A stretch of 31,382 nt of DNA, from contig JBFGDZ010000017.1 in the NCBI GenBank assembly GCA_041580375.1, forward strand, positions 1-31,382, in the 5' to 3' direction. Below the pieces are notes generated by a model. It saw only the letters and a list, made by a program, of their open reading frames with translations. It was not told where the DNA came from and did not search any database. A program made the translations under genes and the position numbers. Positions 9,864 to 17,535 of this stretch are shown piece by piece. Each line of letters starts with the position of its first letter. The first letter of the stretch is position 1. This DNA is from JAPUIN01 sp041580375 (GTDB taxonomy: Bacteria > Acidobacteriota > Polarisedimenticolia > Gp22-AA2).

Positions 9864-10250
9864 CTATGTCGAATCCGGTCGATCGGGGCCGGTGTCCGGG
9901 GCCGCGCGGGCGGCTCGAATCTGCGCCATCCGCGCGGGGTCCTTGTTCGGACCGGGAGGCGCACGATACAGCAGCTCCACGACCGGGAGACCTCCGATCA
10001 GGTGTTCTTCGACGATGCGCCGCGCCGCCGCCGGCTTCACCGACCGGTACCAGACGTCCTCGGGGTAGACCACGACCATCGGTCCGTGCCCGCACTGGCT
10101 GAAGCACCCGGACTTGTTCACGCGCACGGTGGCCTTGAGCCCGTGCGCCGCGACCTCCTCGCGCAGCGCCCGGAGGACCTCGCCGGATCCCTGATAGGGA
10201 CAGTATTCGCCGTGAGTGCAGACGAAGACGTGACGAGCGTACTGGCCCAC
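9864..10250 (-). CDS. Thioredoxin-fold [2Fe-2S] ferredoxin
   Basis: A 128-aa cytosolic electron carrier of the NuoE/Fd4-like thioredoxin-fold group. C49 and C53 in SGCFSQCGHGP are the typical second ligand pair. The first pair is C11 and C17 in VCTHGEYCPY, a C-x5-C spacing closer to NuoE than to Aquifex Fd4, where the second cysteine is about 13 residues on; here that place reads GSG. VVVYPEDVWY and HLIGGLPV complete the signature. The GTG start at 10250 is chosen because GGAGG lies just upstream. The C-terminal 20 or so residues are a charged, proline-rich tail. It diverges from the Lon-N-domain gene. Confidence 0.85.
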   Translation of the reverse strand: MGQYARHVFVCTHGEYCPYQGSGEVLRALREEVAAHGLKATVRVNKSGCFSQCGHGPMVVVYPEDVWYRSVKPAAARRIVEEHLIGGLPVVELLYRAPPGPNKDPARMAQIRAARAAPDTGPDRPDST

Positions 10251-10302
10251 GAATCCTCCACGACCAGCCGGGCAAGGTATCATAGCGCGGGTCGGCGGTA
10301 CA

Positions 10303-11049
10303 ATGGACCGGCGCCGCGACGCCCCCGGGGCGGAGCGCGCGGCGGATATGGAGAGCGGATTGACGTCCGATGCGGACCTGAGACGGAGGTTGTCGGCGAC
10401 GGGGAGGATCCCGGTCTTCCCCCTGCCGGACACCGTCTTCTTTCCCGACACCAGGCTTCCGCTGCACATCTTCGAGCCGCGGTATCGCCGCATGGCCGAG
10501 GACGCGCTCGAGACCGACCGGCTGATCGCGATGGCGGTCCTGAAGCCGGGATGGGAACGCGATTACCAGGGCTGTCCGGAGGTCTATCCCACCGCATGCG
10601 CCGGCGTGATCGAGGACGAGGTCAGGCTGCCGGACGGCCGGTTCAACATCCGGTTGCGGGGATTCGCGCGGGTCCGGATCGTCGAATTCGTCCAGGGCCA
10701 GCCCTACAGGATCGCGTCGGTGCGGCTGCTTCCGGATCGTCACGAGGCGTGCGACGCGGAGGCGGAGCAGGACAAGCGGCGGCTCATGGCGACCTGCGCC
10801 AGCCTCCTGCAGGAGGTCTCGGGAGACTCCGCCCGCCCGGTCGTCCTCGACAACGACGTTCCGTTCGCCGTCGTCGTCAACACGCTCTGCCAGCATCTCT
10901 CCCTGGAGCCGTTTCTGAAGCAGGGATTGCTCGAGATGGATGATGTCCGGGCGCGTTGCAGGGCCCTCACCGCGATCCTCGAGCAGCGATGGAAGGAGAT
11001 CGTGCTCGACCGGACCGAGCGTGACGGCGGACCCCCCCAGGTGCACTGA
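10303..11049 (+). CDS. Lon N-terminal (LON substrate-binding) domain protein
   Basis: A 248-aa (or 233-aa) protein with a Lon substrate-binding domain and no AAA+ or protease part. The signature is IPVFPLPDTVFFPDTRLPLHIFEPRYRRM, then a TACAGVIEDEVRLPDGRFNIRLRGFARVRI segment. Stand-alone proteins of this kind are common, with uncertain roles in protein turnover. The start is ambiguous: ATG at 10303 or ATG at 10348. A TACAAT that could be a -10 overlaps the first ATG, and a TATCAT lies at 10278-10283, so the shorter form is possible. It converges on ispH with a 33-bp gap. Confidence 0.82.
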   Translation: MDRRRDAPGAERAADMESGLTSDADLRRRLSATGRIPVFPLPDTVFFPDTRLPLHIFEPRYRRMAEDALETDRLIAMAVLKPGWERDYQGCPEVYPTACAGVIEDEVRLPDGRFNIRLRGFARVRIVEFVQGQPYRIASVRLLPDRHEACDAEAEQDKRRLMATCASLLQEVSGDSARPVVLDNDVPFAVVVNTLCQHLSLEPFLKQGLLEMDDVRARCRALTAILEQRWKEIVLDRTERDGGPPQVH

Positions 11050-11082
11050 TCGAACGGGTTCCGGATCGACCGCGGCGGCGAA

Positions 11083-12276
11083 TCAGTCGATAGCCGATCC
11101 CCGCAGCGCCGCGATCGCCTCCACGACCTCTCCGATCTTGTTGTTGGGCGTCGACGCGCCGGCGGTGAGTCCGATGCGGACCGGACCCTTCGGCAGCCAG
11201 CCGCCGGTGACCGTCTCACGGCCGGCCGCCGCCGGACGATGACGGATCGAGTCGCCGGACTCGATGCAGGTCGCATCGTCGATGTGATAGGTGGAGACGC
11301 TTCGCGACGCGAGCGCGGCCAGGTGCGTCGTGTTGCTGCTGTTGTATCCGCCGATGACGATCATCAGGTCGGGCCGGTCCGCGAGCAGTTCGATGACGGC
11401 GTCCTGGCGATCCTGCGTGGCGCTGCAGATCGTGTCGAAGGCGCGAAACCGGTTCGCGAGATCGGCCTCGCCATAACGATCCCGCAGGGCGCAGCGGATC
11501 ATCTCCTGGATGTTCAGCGAATCGGACGAGAGCATCGTCGTCTGGTTGGCCAGCCCGATGTGTCCCAGATCGAGATCCGGATCGAAGGAAGGCGAGCAGG
11601 CCGCACCGAAGCGCCGCAGGAAAGTCCGGCAGTCGCCGCCTTGGCGGATGTAATCGCACACGATCCCGGCCTCGGATCGATCGCGGACGACGAGATACCG
11701 CCCGCCCGGCACCAGGGTCGTGCGTGATGCGGTCGCCCGCGTCTCCTCGTGAGCGTACTTTCCGTGAATGAGTGCGGTGAAGCCGGAGGCCGAGAACCTG
11801 TCCACGTTCTTCCAGACGTTCAGAACGGACCCGCAGGTCGTGTCGACGAGGATGCAGCCGATCTCCCGGAGCCTGTCGAGCGTTTGCACGGTCACGCCGA
11901 ACGCGGGCAGGATGACGACGTCCTCGGACCGCACGATGCCGATCCCCGGGCCGCCCTCCGCGTCCTCCCGCAGAAAGCGGACACCCATCTGCTCGAGCCG
12001 CAGGTTGACGTGCGGGTTGTGGATGATCTCGCCGACGAGATGGATGACCCGGTCGGGGAAGCGCTTGCGCGTCTCGTAGGCATATTCGACCGCCCGATCC
12101 ACGCCGTAGCAGAAGCCGAACTCCCGCGCCAGGAGGAACTGCAGATCTCCCAGCCGGAGCCGGCCGCCGGCCTCGACGATACGCTCGACGATGCGGCTGT
12201 GGTAATCGGCGCGCAGTCTGGGGGTGATGGCCTCCTTGAGACCGAACCCCCTCTGGTAGTAGTTCGTTGCCGTCAT
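11083..12276 (-). CDS. ispH: 4-hydroxy-3-methylbut-2-enyl diphosphate reductase, long form
   Basis: A 397-aa final enzyme of the MEP isoprenoid pathway, making IPP and DMAPP. The three [4Fe-4S] cysteines are C56 (FGFCYGVDRAV), C148 (VDTTCGSV) and C284 (FDTICSATQDRQ). Substrate contacts EIIHNPHVN, IHGKYAHEET, ANQTTML and GGYNSSNTTH are present. It is about 80 residues longer than E. coli IspH, with the YYQRGFGLKE N-terminus and internal features of the cyanobacterial/plant type. The ATG at 12276 has GGAG 5 nt upstream. A TAGAAT at 12336-12331 on the minus strand could be its -10, but no -35 is seen. Confidence 0.94.
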   Translation of the reverse strand: MTATNYYQRGFGLKEAITPRLRADYHSRIVERIVEAGGRLRLGDLQFLLAREFGFCYGVDRAVEYAYETRKRFPDRVIHLVGEIIHNPHVNLRLEQMGVRFLREDAEGGPGIGIVRSEDVVILPAFGVTVQTLDRLREIGCILVDTTCGSVLNVWKNVDRFSASGFTALIHGKYAHEETRATASRTTLVPGGRYLVVRDRSEAGIVCDYIRQGGDCRTFLRRFGAACSPSFDPDLDLGHIGLANQTTMLSSDSLNIQEMIRCALRDRYGEADLANRFRAFDTICSATQDRQDAVIELLADRPDLMIVIGGYNSSNTTHLAALASRSVSTYHIDDATCIESGDSIRHRPAAAGRETVTGGWLPKGPVRIGLTAGASTPNNKIGEVVEAIAALRGSAID

Positions 12277-12434
12277 GTATGCTCCGCGCCGACCCGTCGG
12301 GCGAGACGGTTCGCGGCGCCCCGAGGGCAAATTCTATACCATGCCCGGGTCGAGCGGGTCGGATCCGGGGATCGGTGCCGGGCGGCTCGCTGCAGCCGGC
12401 CCGCGCCCGGGGGGGGCATGCCGGCAGTTGGGAC

Positions 12435-12463
12435 TTGACACGTGAAGGGCCATCTGCAAATGT
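12435..12463 (+). promoter_or_regulatory. Possible promoter of the beta-barrel protein gene
   Basis: A perfect TTGACA (12435-12440) is followed after 17 nt by AAATGT preceded by TGC (an extended -10 context), but the -10 itself is poor. The leader to the ATG at 12542 contains a short GGAGC-CT-GCTCC inverted repeat. Weak call. Confidence 0.35.
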
Positions 12464-12541
12464 AGGCGCTCATTCCGCAAGAGCAGAGACCTGAGCCCTC
12501 GGGCCTGAGACGCTACGGGAGCCTGCTCCGAGAGGGTTGAG

Positions 12542-13234
12542 ATGCGAAGGTCGATCGCGAAGGGCTGTGTCGTGGCGCTCGTGGCGGCGTCCTGCGGCCT
12601 GGGCGCCGCGAGTGCTCAGAACCGTGAAGGGGCCTGGGAGGTCATGCCGTACGTCGGCCAGATCCGGTTCGGCGACGCAGGCGAGGCGGAGGGCCTGCCG
12701 AACGCCGGTGACGTGACGGTGGTTGACTTGGACGACGATTTCTCCTTCGGATTCCGTTTCGGCTATCACTACACCAAGAGCCAGATGATCGAGTTCTCGT
12801 TCAGCTCGGCCGGAGCGGAGGGCACCGCCACTCTCTTCGACGCCAGCGATCCGGATCCGATGACGATGCTGCCGCGCGCCAAGCCGACGGGCATCGAGCT
12901 CGATCTCCTGAACGTGAACGTCAACTACCTGTACAATTTCTTCCTCCACCACCGCGACAAATTCGTGGTCTACGTCACTGGCGGGATCGGCCTCAACAAC
13001 CTCAGCACCTTCGGGCGGGACATCGATCCCGAGATTCAGAAGATGCTCGCCGAGCTGGCGGGGGAGGAGAACGACTTCACGTACAATTACGGCGGCGGCC
13101 TGCGCATCTTCGGGGGCAAGAAGGCGGGCGTGCGGTTCGACGTGCGCCAGGTTCACTACCGGACGGACGCGACCGGCACCGAGGACTTCCTGGAATTCCA
13201 GCTCGGGCTCACCCTCATCCTCGGCGGCCCCTAG
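12542..13234 (+). CDS. Outer-membrane beta-barrel protein
   Basis: A 230-aa exported protein. Residues 1 to about 25 are a signal peptide (basic MRRSIAKG, hydrophobic core, cleavage near AASA-QN). The mature part alternates polar and hydrophobic residues in strands typical of small OmpW/OmpA-like barrels: WEVMPYVGQIRFG, FGFRFGYHYTKSQMIEFSFS, LLNVNVNYLYNF, VVYVTGGIGLN, FTYNYGGGLRIFG, VRFDVRQVHYR and the terminal strand LEFQLGLTLIL. Its presence implies a Gram-negative envelope. The AGAGGG before the start is a moderate SD. The stop overlaps that of the convergent decarboxylase gene in a CTAG. Ligand or pore function cannot be told. Confidence 0.8.
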   Translation: MRRSIAKGCVVALVAASCGLGAASAQNREGAWEVMPYVGQIRFGDAGEAEGLPNAGDVTVVDLDDDFSFGFRFGYHYTKSQMIEFSFSSAGAEGTATLFDASDPDPMTMLPRAKPTGIELDLLNVNVNYLYNFFLHHRDKFVVYVTGGIGLNNLSTFGRDIDPEIQKMLAELAGEENDFTYNYGGGLRIFGGKKAGVRFDVRQVHYRTDATGTEDFLEFQLGLTLILGGP

Positions 13235-14763
13235 AAGCCGACGTCCTGCCCCGGATCCGCGAGAAGAGCGGCCATCGCCTCCTCCAGATCGGCCCTGTGG
13301 CGGGGTAGGGCCAGCCAGTGTTTCATCAGCACCAGCCGAAGGGCCCCGAGATCCTCCGGGCCCGGCGCCTCGACGCCGAGCGCCCGTCTCGCCAGATCGG
13401 CGGGGAGATTCAATCTCGACACCAGCAGGGGAGGCCTGCCCTCCGCCGTGACCGACAGCCGCCGGTAGAGGGCGTCCGTCTCCGCGTTGATCCGGCCGAG
13501 GGAGGGCTCCGATCGGGGCGATCCGCCCGTCGGCCACCGGACGAGGCACAGGATGTCGAGGTCGGGGGCGTGAAGCGCCCTGAGCCGCGGTGAGCCGGCG
13601 GCGCTCGAGTGGATCGTCCGCGCCACGCGCATGCCCGCCCCGATGATCGCCCCGTAACCGGTGGCGTCGAGCGGAACGACCCTCTGCGTCAGCCAGCAGG
13701 CCGCCGCGGCGGCGCCCGGCCTCGAACCCTCGAGAGTGATCATTCCGAGGTTGGGCCTGTCGGCGAGGTGGTAGGTGTAGGGAGCCGTGTTGAGGAGTGG
13801 ACCCTTCAGCCCGGTGTCGCGGTAGAGCACGGATCCCGCCCCGTAGGGGGACAGGCCGTGTTTGTGGGGATCCACCGTCACCGAGTCGGCTCCGCCGAGC
13901 GCCGCCATGTGGCGGTAGACCTCGGCGGACATTCCACAGTCGGAGGCGACGTCCGGGTGCGGCCGAAGGGCGCCGTCCGGATCGAGAATGCACGAACGCG
14001 CATAGCCTCCGTACGCCGCATCGACGTGAAGATGGAAGCCGTACCGATCGCGGAGGGGCAGCAGATCGGCGATCGGATCGACCGACCCGGTGCCCGTCGT
14101 GCCGAGGTTCGCGATGACGAGCATCGTCCGCTCCTTCCGCAGGACGGTCTCGAGGTGGTTCGCATCGAGGCGGAACCGCCCGTCCGTCTCGATCTCGATC
14201 ACCCCGGGCATTCTCAGGATCGCGGCGTTGCGGCGGAGGGAATAGTGGGAGGCGCGGGAGAAGAGCACGGCGCCTTCCCGGCGCGTGTCCCGCACCGCCC
14301 ACATCGCCTCCAGATTGGCCAGCGTGCCACCGGAGCACAGATGCCCCCATCCACCGTCGAAACCGACCAGTCGCAGAAGCGATTCGACCACCTCCAGCTC
14401 CATCTCGGTGGTGGCGGGGCCTCCCTCGTAGGCGTGATTGTTGGGGTTCATCAACATGGCGGCCAGATACCCCAGAACGGCGGGTACGGCGGGGTCCTTG
14501 ATCATCTGGGCGGCGTAGCGCGGATGGAAATAAGGATACGTCGCGTGCAGACGGCCGAGCAGCCGGTCGAGCCCTCCGACGAGATCGCCCGCCGACGGCG
14601 CCTCGCGCGGTCCGGCGGCTGCCGGTCCGGGTCCGCGAGCGAGTCGGTAGCGACGGTGGTCCTCGAGGACGCGGCCGATGAGGTCGCGCAGGAGATCGAT
14701 CCCCTCTCCCTCCGGTCCGATGAAGATCGGCGCGGACAGGATGCCGTCCCGTCCCGAGTTCAT
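13231..14763 (-). CDS. PLP-dependent group II decarboxylase
   Basis: A 510-aa pyridoxal-phosphate enzyme of the glutamate/tyrosine/aspartate decarboxylase family. VDPHKHG holds the Schiff-base lysine; HVDAAYGG holds the aspartate that pairs with the PLP nitrogen; HLCSGGTLANLEA binds the phosphate; ANLGTTGTGSVDPI is the family block. The N-terminal YFHPRYAAQM segment lines the substrate pocket. The substrate (Tyr, Asp, Glu or other) cannot be read off. The ATG at 14763 overlaps the stop of the upstream membrane-protein gene as ATGA, so the two are one operon. The stop overlaps the convergent barrel-protein stop. Confidence 0.88.
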   Translation of the reverse strand: MNSGRDGILSAPIFIGPEGEGIDLLRDLIGRVLEDHRRYRLARGPGPAAAGPREAPSAGDLVGGLDRLLGRLHATYPYFHPRYAAQMIKDPAVPAVLGYLAAMLMNPNNHAYEGGPATTEMELEVVESLLRLVGFDGGWGHLCSGGTLANLEAMWAVRDTRREGAVLFSRASHYSLRRNAAILRMPGVIEIETDGRFRLDANHLETVLRKERTMLVIANLGTTGTGSVDPIADLLPLRDRYGFHLHVDAAYGGYARSCILDPDGALRPHPDVASDCGMSAEVYRHMAALGGADSVTVDPHKHGLSPYGAGSVLYRDTGLKGPLLNTAPYTYHLADRPNLGMITLEGSRPGAAAAACWLTQRVVPLDATGYGAIIGAGMRVARTIHSSAAGSPRLRALHAPDLDILCLVRWPTGGSPRSEPSLGRINAETDALYRRLSVTAEGRPPLLVSRLNLPADLARRALGVEAPGPEDLGALRLVLMKHWLALPRHRADLEEAMAALLADPGQDVGF

Positions 14764-15266
14764 TCCCCGGCGTTCTCCGGAAGCGCCTCGTCGATCTCGT
14801 CGATGAGCTGCACGTTTTCCCCGATGCATCTCACGGCCAGGACCGCGGTGCACAGATTCATGCCGAGCGCGAGAAGCGAGAGCGCACCGTGGATCCAGCC
14901 GGGCAGGACGCGGGTGTGGGCCCCGCCCCCGATGATGAATGCCGCCATCGTCACCAGCGGCGTGAAGGTCAGCCAGGGAAAGAGCCGGGCCTTGAACGTC
15001 TTCGTGCGCGCCACGAACTCCCCGGGGAGGCCGTATCGGACGACGACCTTCTTGATGCGGCTCCCGGTGCCGACGAAGTAGAATAGCCCCATCGTGTGGG
15101 TGAACAGGACGACGACGATCCCGAAGAGCGCGAACCGTATGTGGGCCCCGGCATCCAGGGAGCCGGCGGTCGTGCGGTAGCCCTCCCACGTGATCCAGGC
15201 GAGGAGGCCGATCGTCGCCAGAAAGAGGAAGCCCAGAATCCTGGCGACCGGAACGTTGTCGAGCAT
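14760..15266 (-). CDS. Four-helix membrane protein coupled to the decarboxylase
   Basis: A 168-aa unrecognised integral membrane protein. Four segments are visible: about residues 8-27 (ARILGFLFLATIGLLAWITW), 42-66 (with the polar THTMG), 94-113 and 120-148. The tail is acidic (LIDEIDEALPENAGE). The ATG at 15266 is preferred over an upstream extension because the longer frame has no membrane character and a perfect TATAAT lies 6 nt before this ATG, making a leaderless message likely. ATGA overlap with the decarboxylase suggests a shared role, for example handling the amine product, which is only a guess. It diverges from the GAF gene. Confidence 0.72.
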   Translation of the reverse strand: MLDNVPVARILGFLFLATIGLLAWITWEGYRTTAGSLDAGAHIRFALFGIVVVLFTHTMGLFYFVGTGSRIKKVVVRYGLPGEFVARTKTFKARLFPWLTFTPLVTMAAFIIGGGAHTRVLPGWIHGALSLLALGMNLCTAVLAVRCIGENVQLIDEIDEALPENAGE

Positions 15267-15272
15267 GCGGGC

Positions 15273-15278
15273 ATTATA
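15273..15278 (-). promoter_or_regulatory. Perfect -10 element for a leaderless transcript
   Basis: TATAAT on the minus strand is followed by 6 nt (GCCCGC) and then the ATG at 15266, so transcription would start at the A of the ATG. No -35 match is seen 16-18 nt upstream. Confidence 0.55.
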
Positions 15279-15321
15279 AGCGCATCGGCCCCCGGGCCGG
15301 CGCGGGCGAAGGAGGATGATC

Positions 15322-15825
15322 GTGGACGAAGGCCGGCCGGCCGGCACGGGGGACGCGGCTCCGGAGAGAGGCGTCTTCTCCCGGCGCTCGAGGCTGCTGT
15401 TGCGGATACGCGACGCACTGGACAGGCAGCCGGACCGCGATGCCCGCCTCAGGTCCGTCGTCCGGATCCTCAGCGAGGGAATCGGGAAGTACACCTGGAC
15501 CGGCATCTACCTCCTCGAAGGGGACGCGCTTGTGCTCCACAACGAGATCGGCCCGCCGACACCTCACACGAAGATCTCGATCGATCGGGGGATCTGCGGT
15601 CTCGCGGCCCGGCAGGGGATGACCGTCGTGGTCCCCGACGTCGGCAAGGACCCCCGCTATCTGGCCTGCAGTCCGAAGACGCGCTCCGAGATCGTCGTTC
15701 CGATCTTCAAGGATGCCGTCGTGGCCGGGGAGATCGACGTCGACAGCGATCTTCCGGACGCGTTCGATGAAGAGGACCGGCGGCTTCTCGAGGAGGCCGC
15801 CAGACTGGTGGCCGGCGTTCTCTGA
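15322..15825 (+). CDS. GAF-domain protein related to free-methionine-(R)-sulfoxide reductase
   Basis: A 167-aa single GAF domain, the length of fRMsr/MsrC (165 aa in E. coli). The shared blocks are YTWTGIYLLEG, DRGICGLAA, VVVPDVGKDPRYLACSPKTRSEIVVPI and EIDVDSD. Two of the three redox cysteines of fRMsr are kept (in GICG and LACSP); the third, in the IACVRI block of E. coli, aligns with a histidine here. It may still reduce free methionine sulfoxide through the remaining pair, or be a GAF sensor. The GTG at 15322 is chosen because AAGGAGG (15309-15315) is 6 nt before it; the ATG at 15316 abuts the SD. It converges on the DoxX gene with a 19-bp gap. Confidence 0.8.
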   Translation: MDEGRPAGTGDAAPERGVFSRRSRLLLRIRDALDRQPDRDARLRSVVRILSEGIGKYTWTGIYLLEGDALVLHNEIGPPTPHTKISIDRGICGLAARQGMTVVVPDVGKDPRYLACSPKTRSEIVVPIFKDAVVAGEIDVDSDLPDAFDEEDRRLLEEAARLVAGVL

Positions 15826-15844
15826 GCGGAGGAGCCGGGTCGGG

Positions 15845-16324
15845 TCACGTGGACCAGCGCGGCAGGACGCCGCGCAGCAGACTGTCGAGCCCGAGGACGC
15901 GCCCCGCGGCCGTGAGGTAGACGGTGAGGAGCAGGACCGTGAAATAGATCGGGCGCTCGGTGCTGAGGAGGGGCGCCCCGGTGGCGAAGGCGAAATTGGC
16001 GCAGAGCAGGATCCCGGCGAGAGCCGCGCCGCGCGTGAAAAGTCCCAGCAGGAGAAGGATTCCGATGAGCACCTCGGCCCACATCGTGACGAAAGCGATG
16101 ATGTCCGCGAAGGGCATCAGGATCGCGTCCATGAAGGGCACGTAGAAGTCGTAGCGTGACTCCGATCTCCACTCGGCGAGGAGCGAACGGAGTCCCTCCC
16201 CCCCGAACCCGCCCGTCACCTTCGTCAGTCCGTACTTGAGAAAGAAGTAGCCGGTGAACAGCCGCGGCGCGAGCCCCGCCAGCGGCGAACAGCGATCCTC
16301 ACTCCTTCCCAGCAGGAATCCCAC
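15845..16324 (-). CDS. DoxX-family membrane protein
   Basis: A 159-aa inner-membrane protein of the DoxX/quinone-oxidoreductase-like family, with four helices: LAGLAPRLFTGYFFLKYGLTKVTGG, FADIIAFVTMWAEVLIGILLLLG, AALAGILLCANFAF and PIYFTVLLLTVYLTAAG. The family fold RxxxGxxFxxxGxxK and AEVxxGxxLLLG are recognisable. The GTG at 16324 is chosen because a GGGGAGG lies just upstream and because a longer frame beginning at 16351 would start inside an extended -10 element (TGCTAGGAT). No redox partner is adjacent. The precise function of the family is unsettled. Confidence 0.82.
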   Translation of the reverse strand: MGFLLGRSEDRCSPLAGLAPRLFTGYFFLKYGLTKVTGGFGGEGLRSLLAEWRSESRYDFYVPFMDAILMPFADIIAFVTMWAEVLIGILLLLGLFTRGAALAGILLCANFAFATGAPLLSTERPIYFTVLLLTVYLTAAGRVLGLDSLLRGVLPRWST

Positions 16325-16349
16325 GCTCCCTCCCCGCCCCGGGCGCGCC

Positions 16350-16358
16350 ATCCTAGCA
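16350..16358 (-). promoter_or_regulatory. Extended -10 promoter of the DoxX gene
   Basis: TGCTAGGAT on the minus strand, identical over 9 nt to the element before the DUF1611 gene (24996-24988). A start near 16343 would leave a 19-nt leader containing the SD before the GTG at 16324. Confidence 0.45.
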
Positions 16359-16486
16359 TGGCGGGGGCCTGCTGCAGGAATGCACCACTGGATCGGTGCC
16401 GCGCTGGGCGCGCCGCCGCGCGGGTGCGAGAATGGTTTCCGTTCCTGAGGAGCCGGGCAGACGGGTGCCCACTCCTCGATCCCCCG

Positions 16487-16522
16487 GCCGTGCGGGTCTT
16501 CCGGCCCGCACGGCTTATTTTT
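16487..16522. terminator. Strong hairpin terminator after the BtuF-like gene
   Basis: A perfect 10-bp stem, GCCGTGCGGG (16487-16496) with CCCGCACGGC (16505-16514), has an 8-nt loop. The T-rich tail TTATTTTT (16515-16522) is on the plus-strand side and overlaps the last codons of the minus-strand BtuF-like gene. As an intrinsic terminator it therefore points along the plus strand; in the minus direction it is a U-less hairpin. Confidence 0.65.
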
Positions 16523-17516
16523 CGGGCGGGAGCGCCTCCTGGGGGCCGCCGTCCGGTCCCTCCCCGAACCGATCCGGATGCAGGATACGGGCGACCTCCT
16601 CAATGCCCTCGATCACCCCCGGTCCGGGCTGTTCCAGCACGGCGCTGACGACGTGGATCCGTCCGTCGCGAACGGCCGGGACGCCCGACCAGACCGGATC
16701 GCGCGCAAGGATCTCGGCCAGGCGCGGGTTGTGCGGGCTCGTGAGGATCGCCTCCGGCGCCCGGGCGATCGCGGCCTCGAGGCTGAAAGTGGGCCAGGCC
16801 GCGGCCATGTCGGCGGTCACCACTTCGGCCCCGGCGCGCCGCAGGGCGTCGGTCAGAAAAGCGGACCCCCCCGGGACGATCAGGGGATCGTTCCAGACGA
16901 CGTAAAGAACACGGATCGGCGACGCTCCGGACAGTCGTGCCTCGATCGCGCGGAGCCGCAGGCGGATCTCCTCCGCCAGGCGCGTGCCCCGCTCCGGTTC
17001 GCCCAGAGCGTCCGCGAGCCTCGCCGCCGATTCCAGGACCTCCTCGACCGTGTCGGCGTGGACGGTGTACAGCGGCAGGCCGAGGGCGGCCGCCTGCGAC
17101 GCGAGCGCCGGATCGTTGCCGCTGGTGGTCGCAATCAGGAGGTCGGGGTGGAGCTCGTGGATCGCCTCCAGGCTGGGGTTGAGGATCCCGCCGACGCGGA
17201 CGGGGGGCGCCGCCCCCGGCGGAGGGACGCAGAAATCGGTGATGCCGACGACGCGGTCCCCCAGGTCGAGCGCGAACAGGAGCTCGGTCACGCTCGGCGC
17301 GAGGGAGACGATCCTTCGGGGCGCCGCGGGGACGAGGACGCGGACGCCGAGACCATCGATCACGACGCGGCCGCCGACCACCTCGACCCCGCGCCCGCAC
17401 GCCGGCAGGAGGACCAGCGCGAGCAGGACGGCGGCGCCGCACGTGGCGCGCGGACGGCGCTCGTCCGGATCGATGGCCCGATGGCGGACGGGGAATCGAT
17501 TCGGCGCTAGAGTCAC
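16515..17516 (-). CDS. BtuF/FhuD-type substrate-binding lipoprotein
   Basis: A 333-aa periplasmic or membrane-tethered receptor with the helical-backbone metal-receptor fold, for cobalamin or iron-siderophore uptake. The N-terminus has a hydrophobic stretch and lipobox (LLALVLLPACG), so the cysteine near residue 40 would be lipidated. Fold landmarks: RIVSLAPSVTELLFALDLGDRVVGITDFC, HELHPDLLIATTSGNDPA, VLYVVWNDPLIVPGGSAFLTDALRRAGA and WPTFSLEAAIARAPEAIL. The ITDFCVPPPGA segment is common in cobalamin-binding members. The GTG at 17516 is the only usable start before the lipobox. No ABC permease or ATPase is beside it, so it is an orphan receptor here. Confidence 0.82.
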   Translation of the reverse strand: MTLAPNRFPVRHRAIDPDERRPRATCGAAVLLALVLLPACGRGVEVVGGRVVIDGLGVRVLVPAAPRRIVSLAPSVTELLFALDLGDRVVGITDFCVPPPGAAPPVRVGGILNPSLEAIHELHPDLLIATTSGNDPALASQAAALGLPLYTVHADTVEEVLESAARLADALGEPERGTRLAEEIRLRLRAIEARLSGASPIRVLYVVWNDPLIVPGGSAFLTDALRRAGAEVVTADMAAAWPTFSLEAAIARAPEAILTSPHNPRLAEILARDPVWSGVPAVRDGRIHVVSAVLEQPGPGVIEGIEEVARILHPDRFGEGPDGGPQEALPPEK

Positions 17517-17535
17517 GGTTCCCGATCCCGCCGCA

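Noticed and set aside
12470..14350. Minus-strand open frame of over 600 codons across the barrel-protein and decarboxylase genes
   Set aside because: Arg/Gly-rich shadow in another frame of the decarboxylase and antisense to a signal-peptide-bearing gene.
13609..15081. Plus-strand open frame opposite the decarboxylase and membrane-protein genes
   Set aside because: Antisense shadow without any recognisable domain.
14764..15189. Upstream extension of the decarboxylase frame
   Set aside because: It is out-of-frame translation of the membrane-protein gene; the ATGA overlap fixes the start at 14763.
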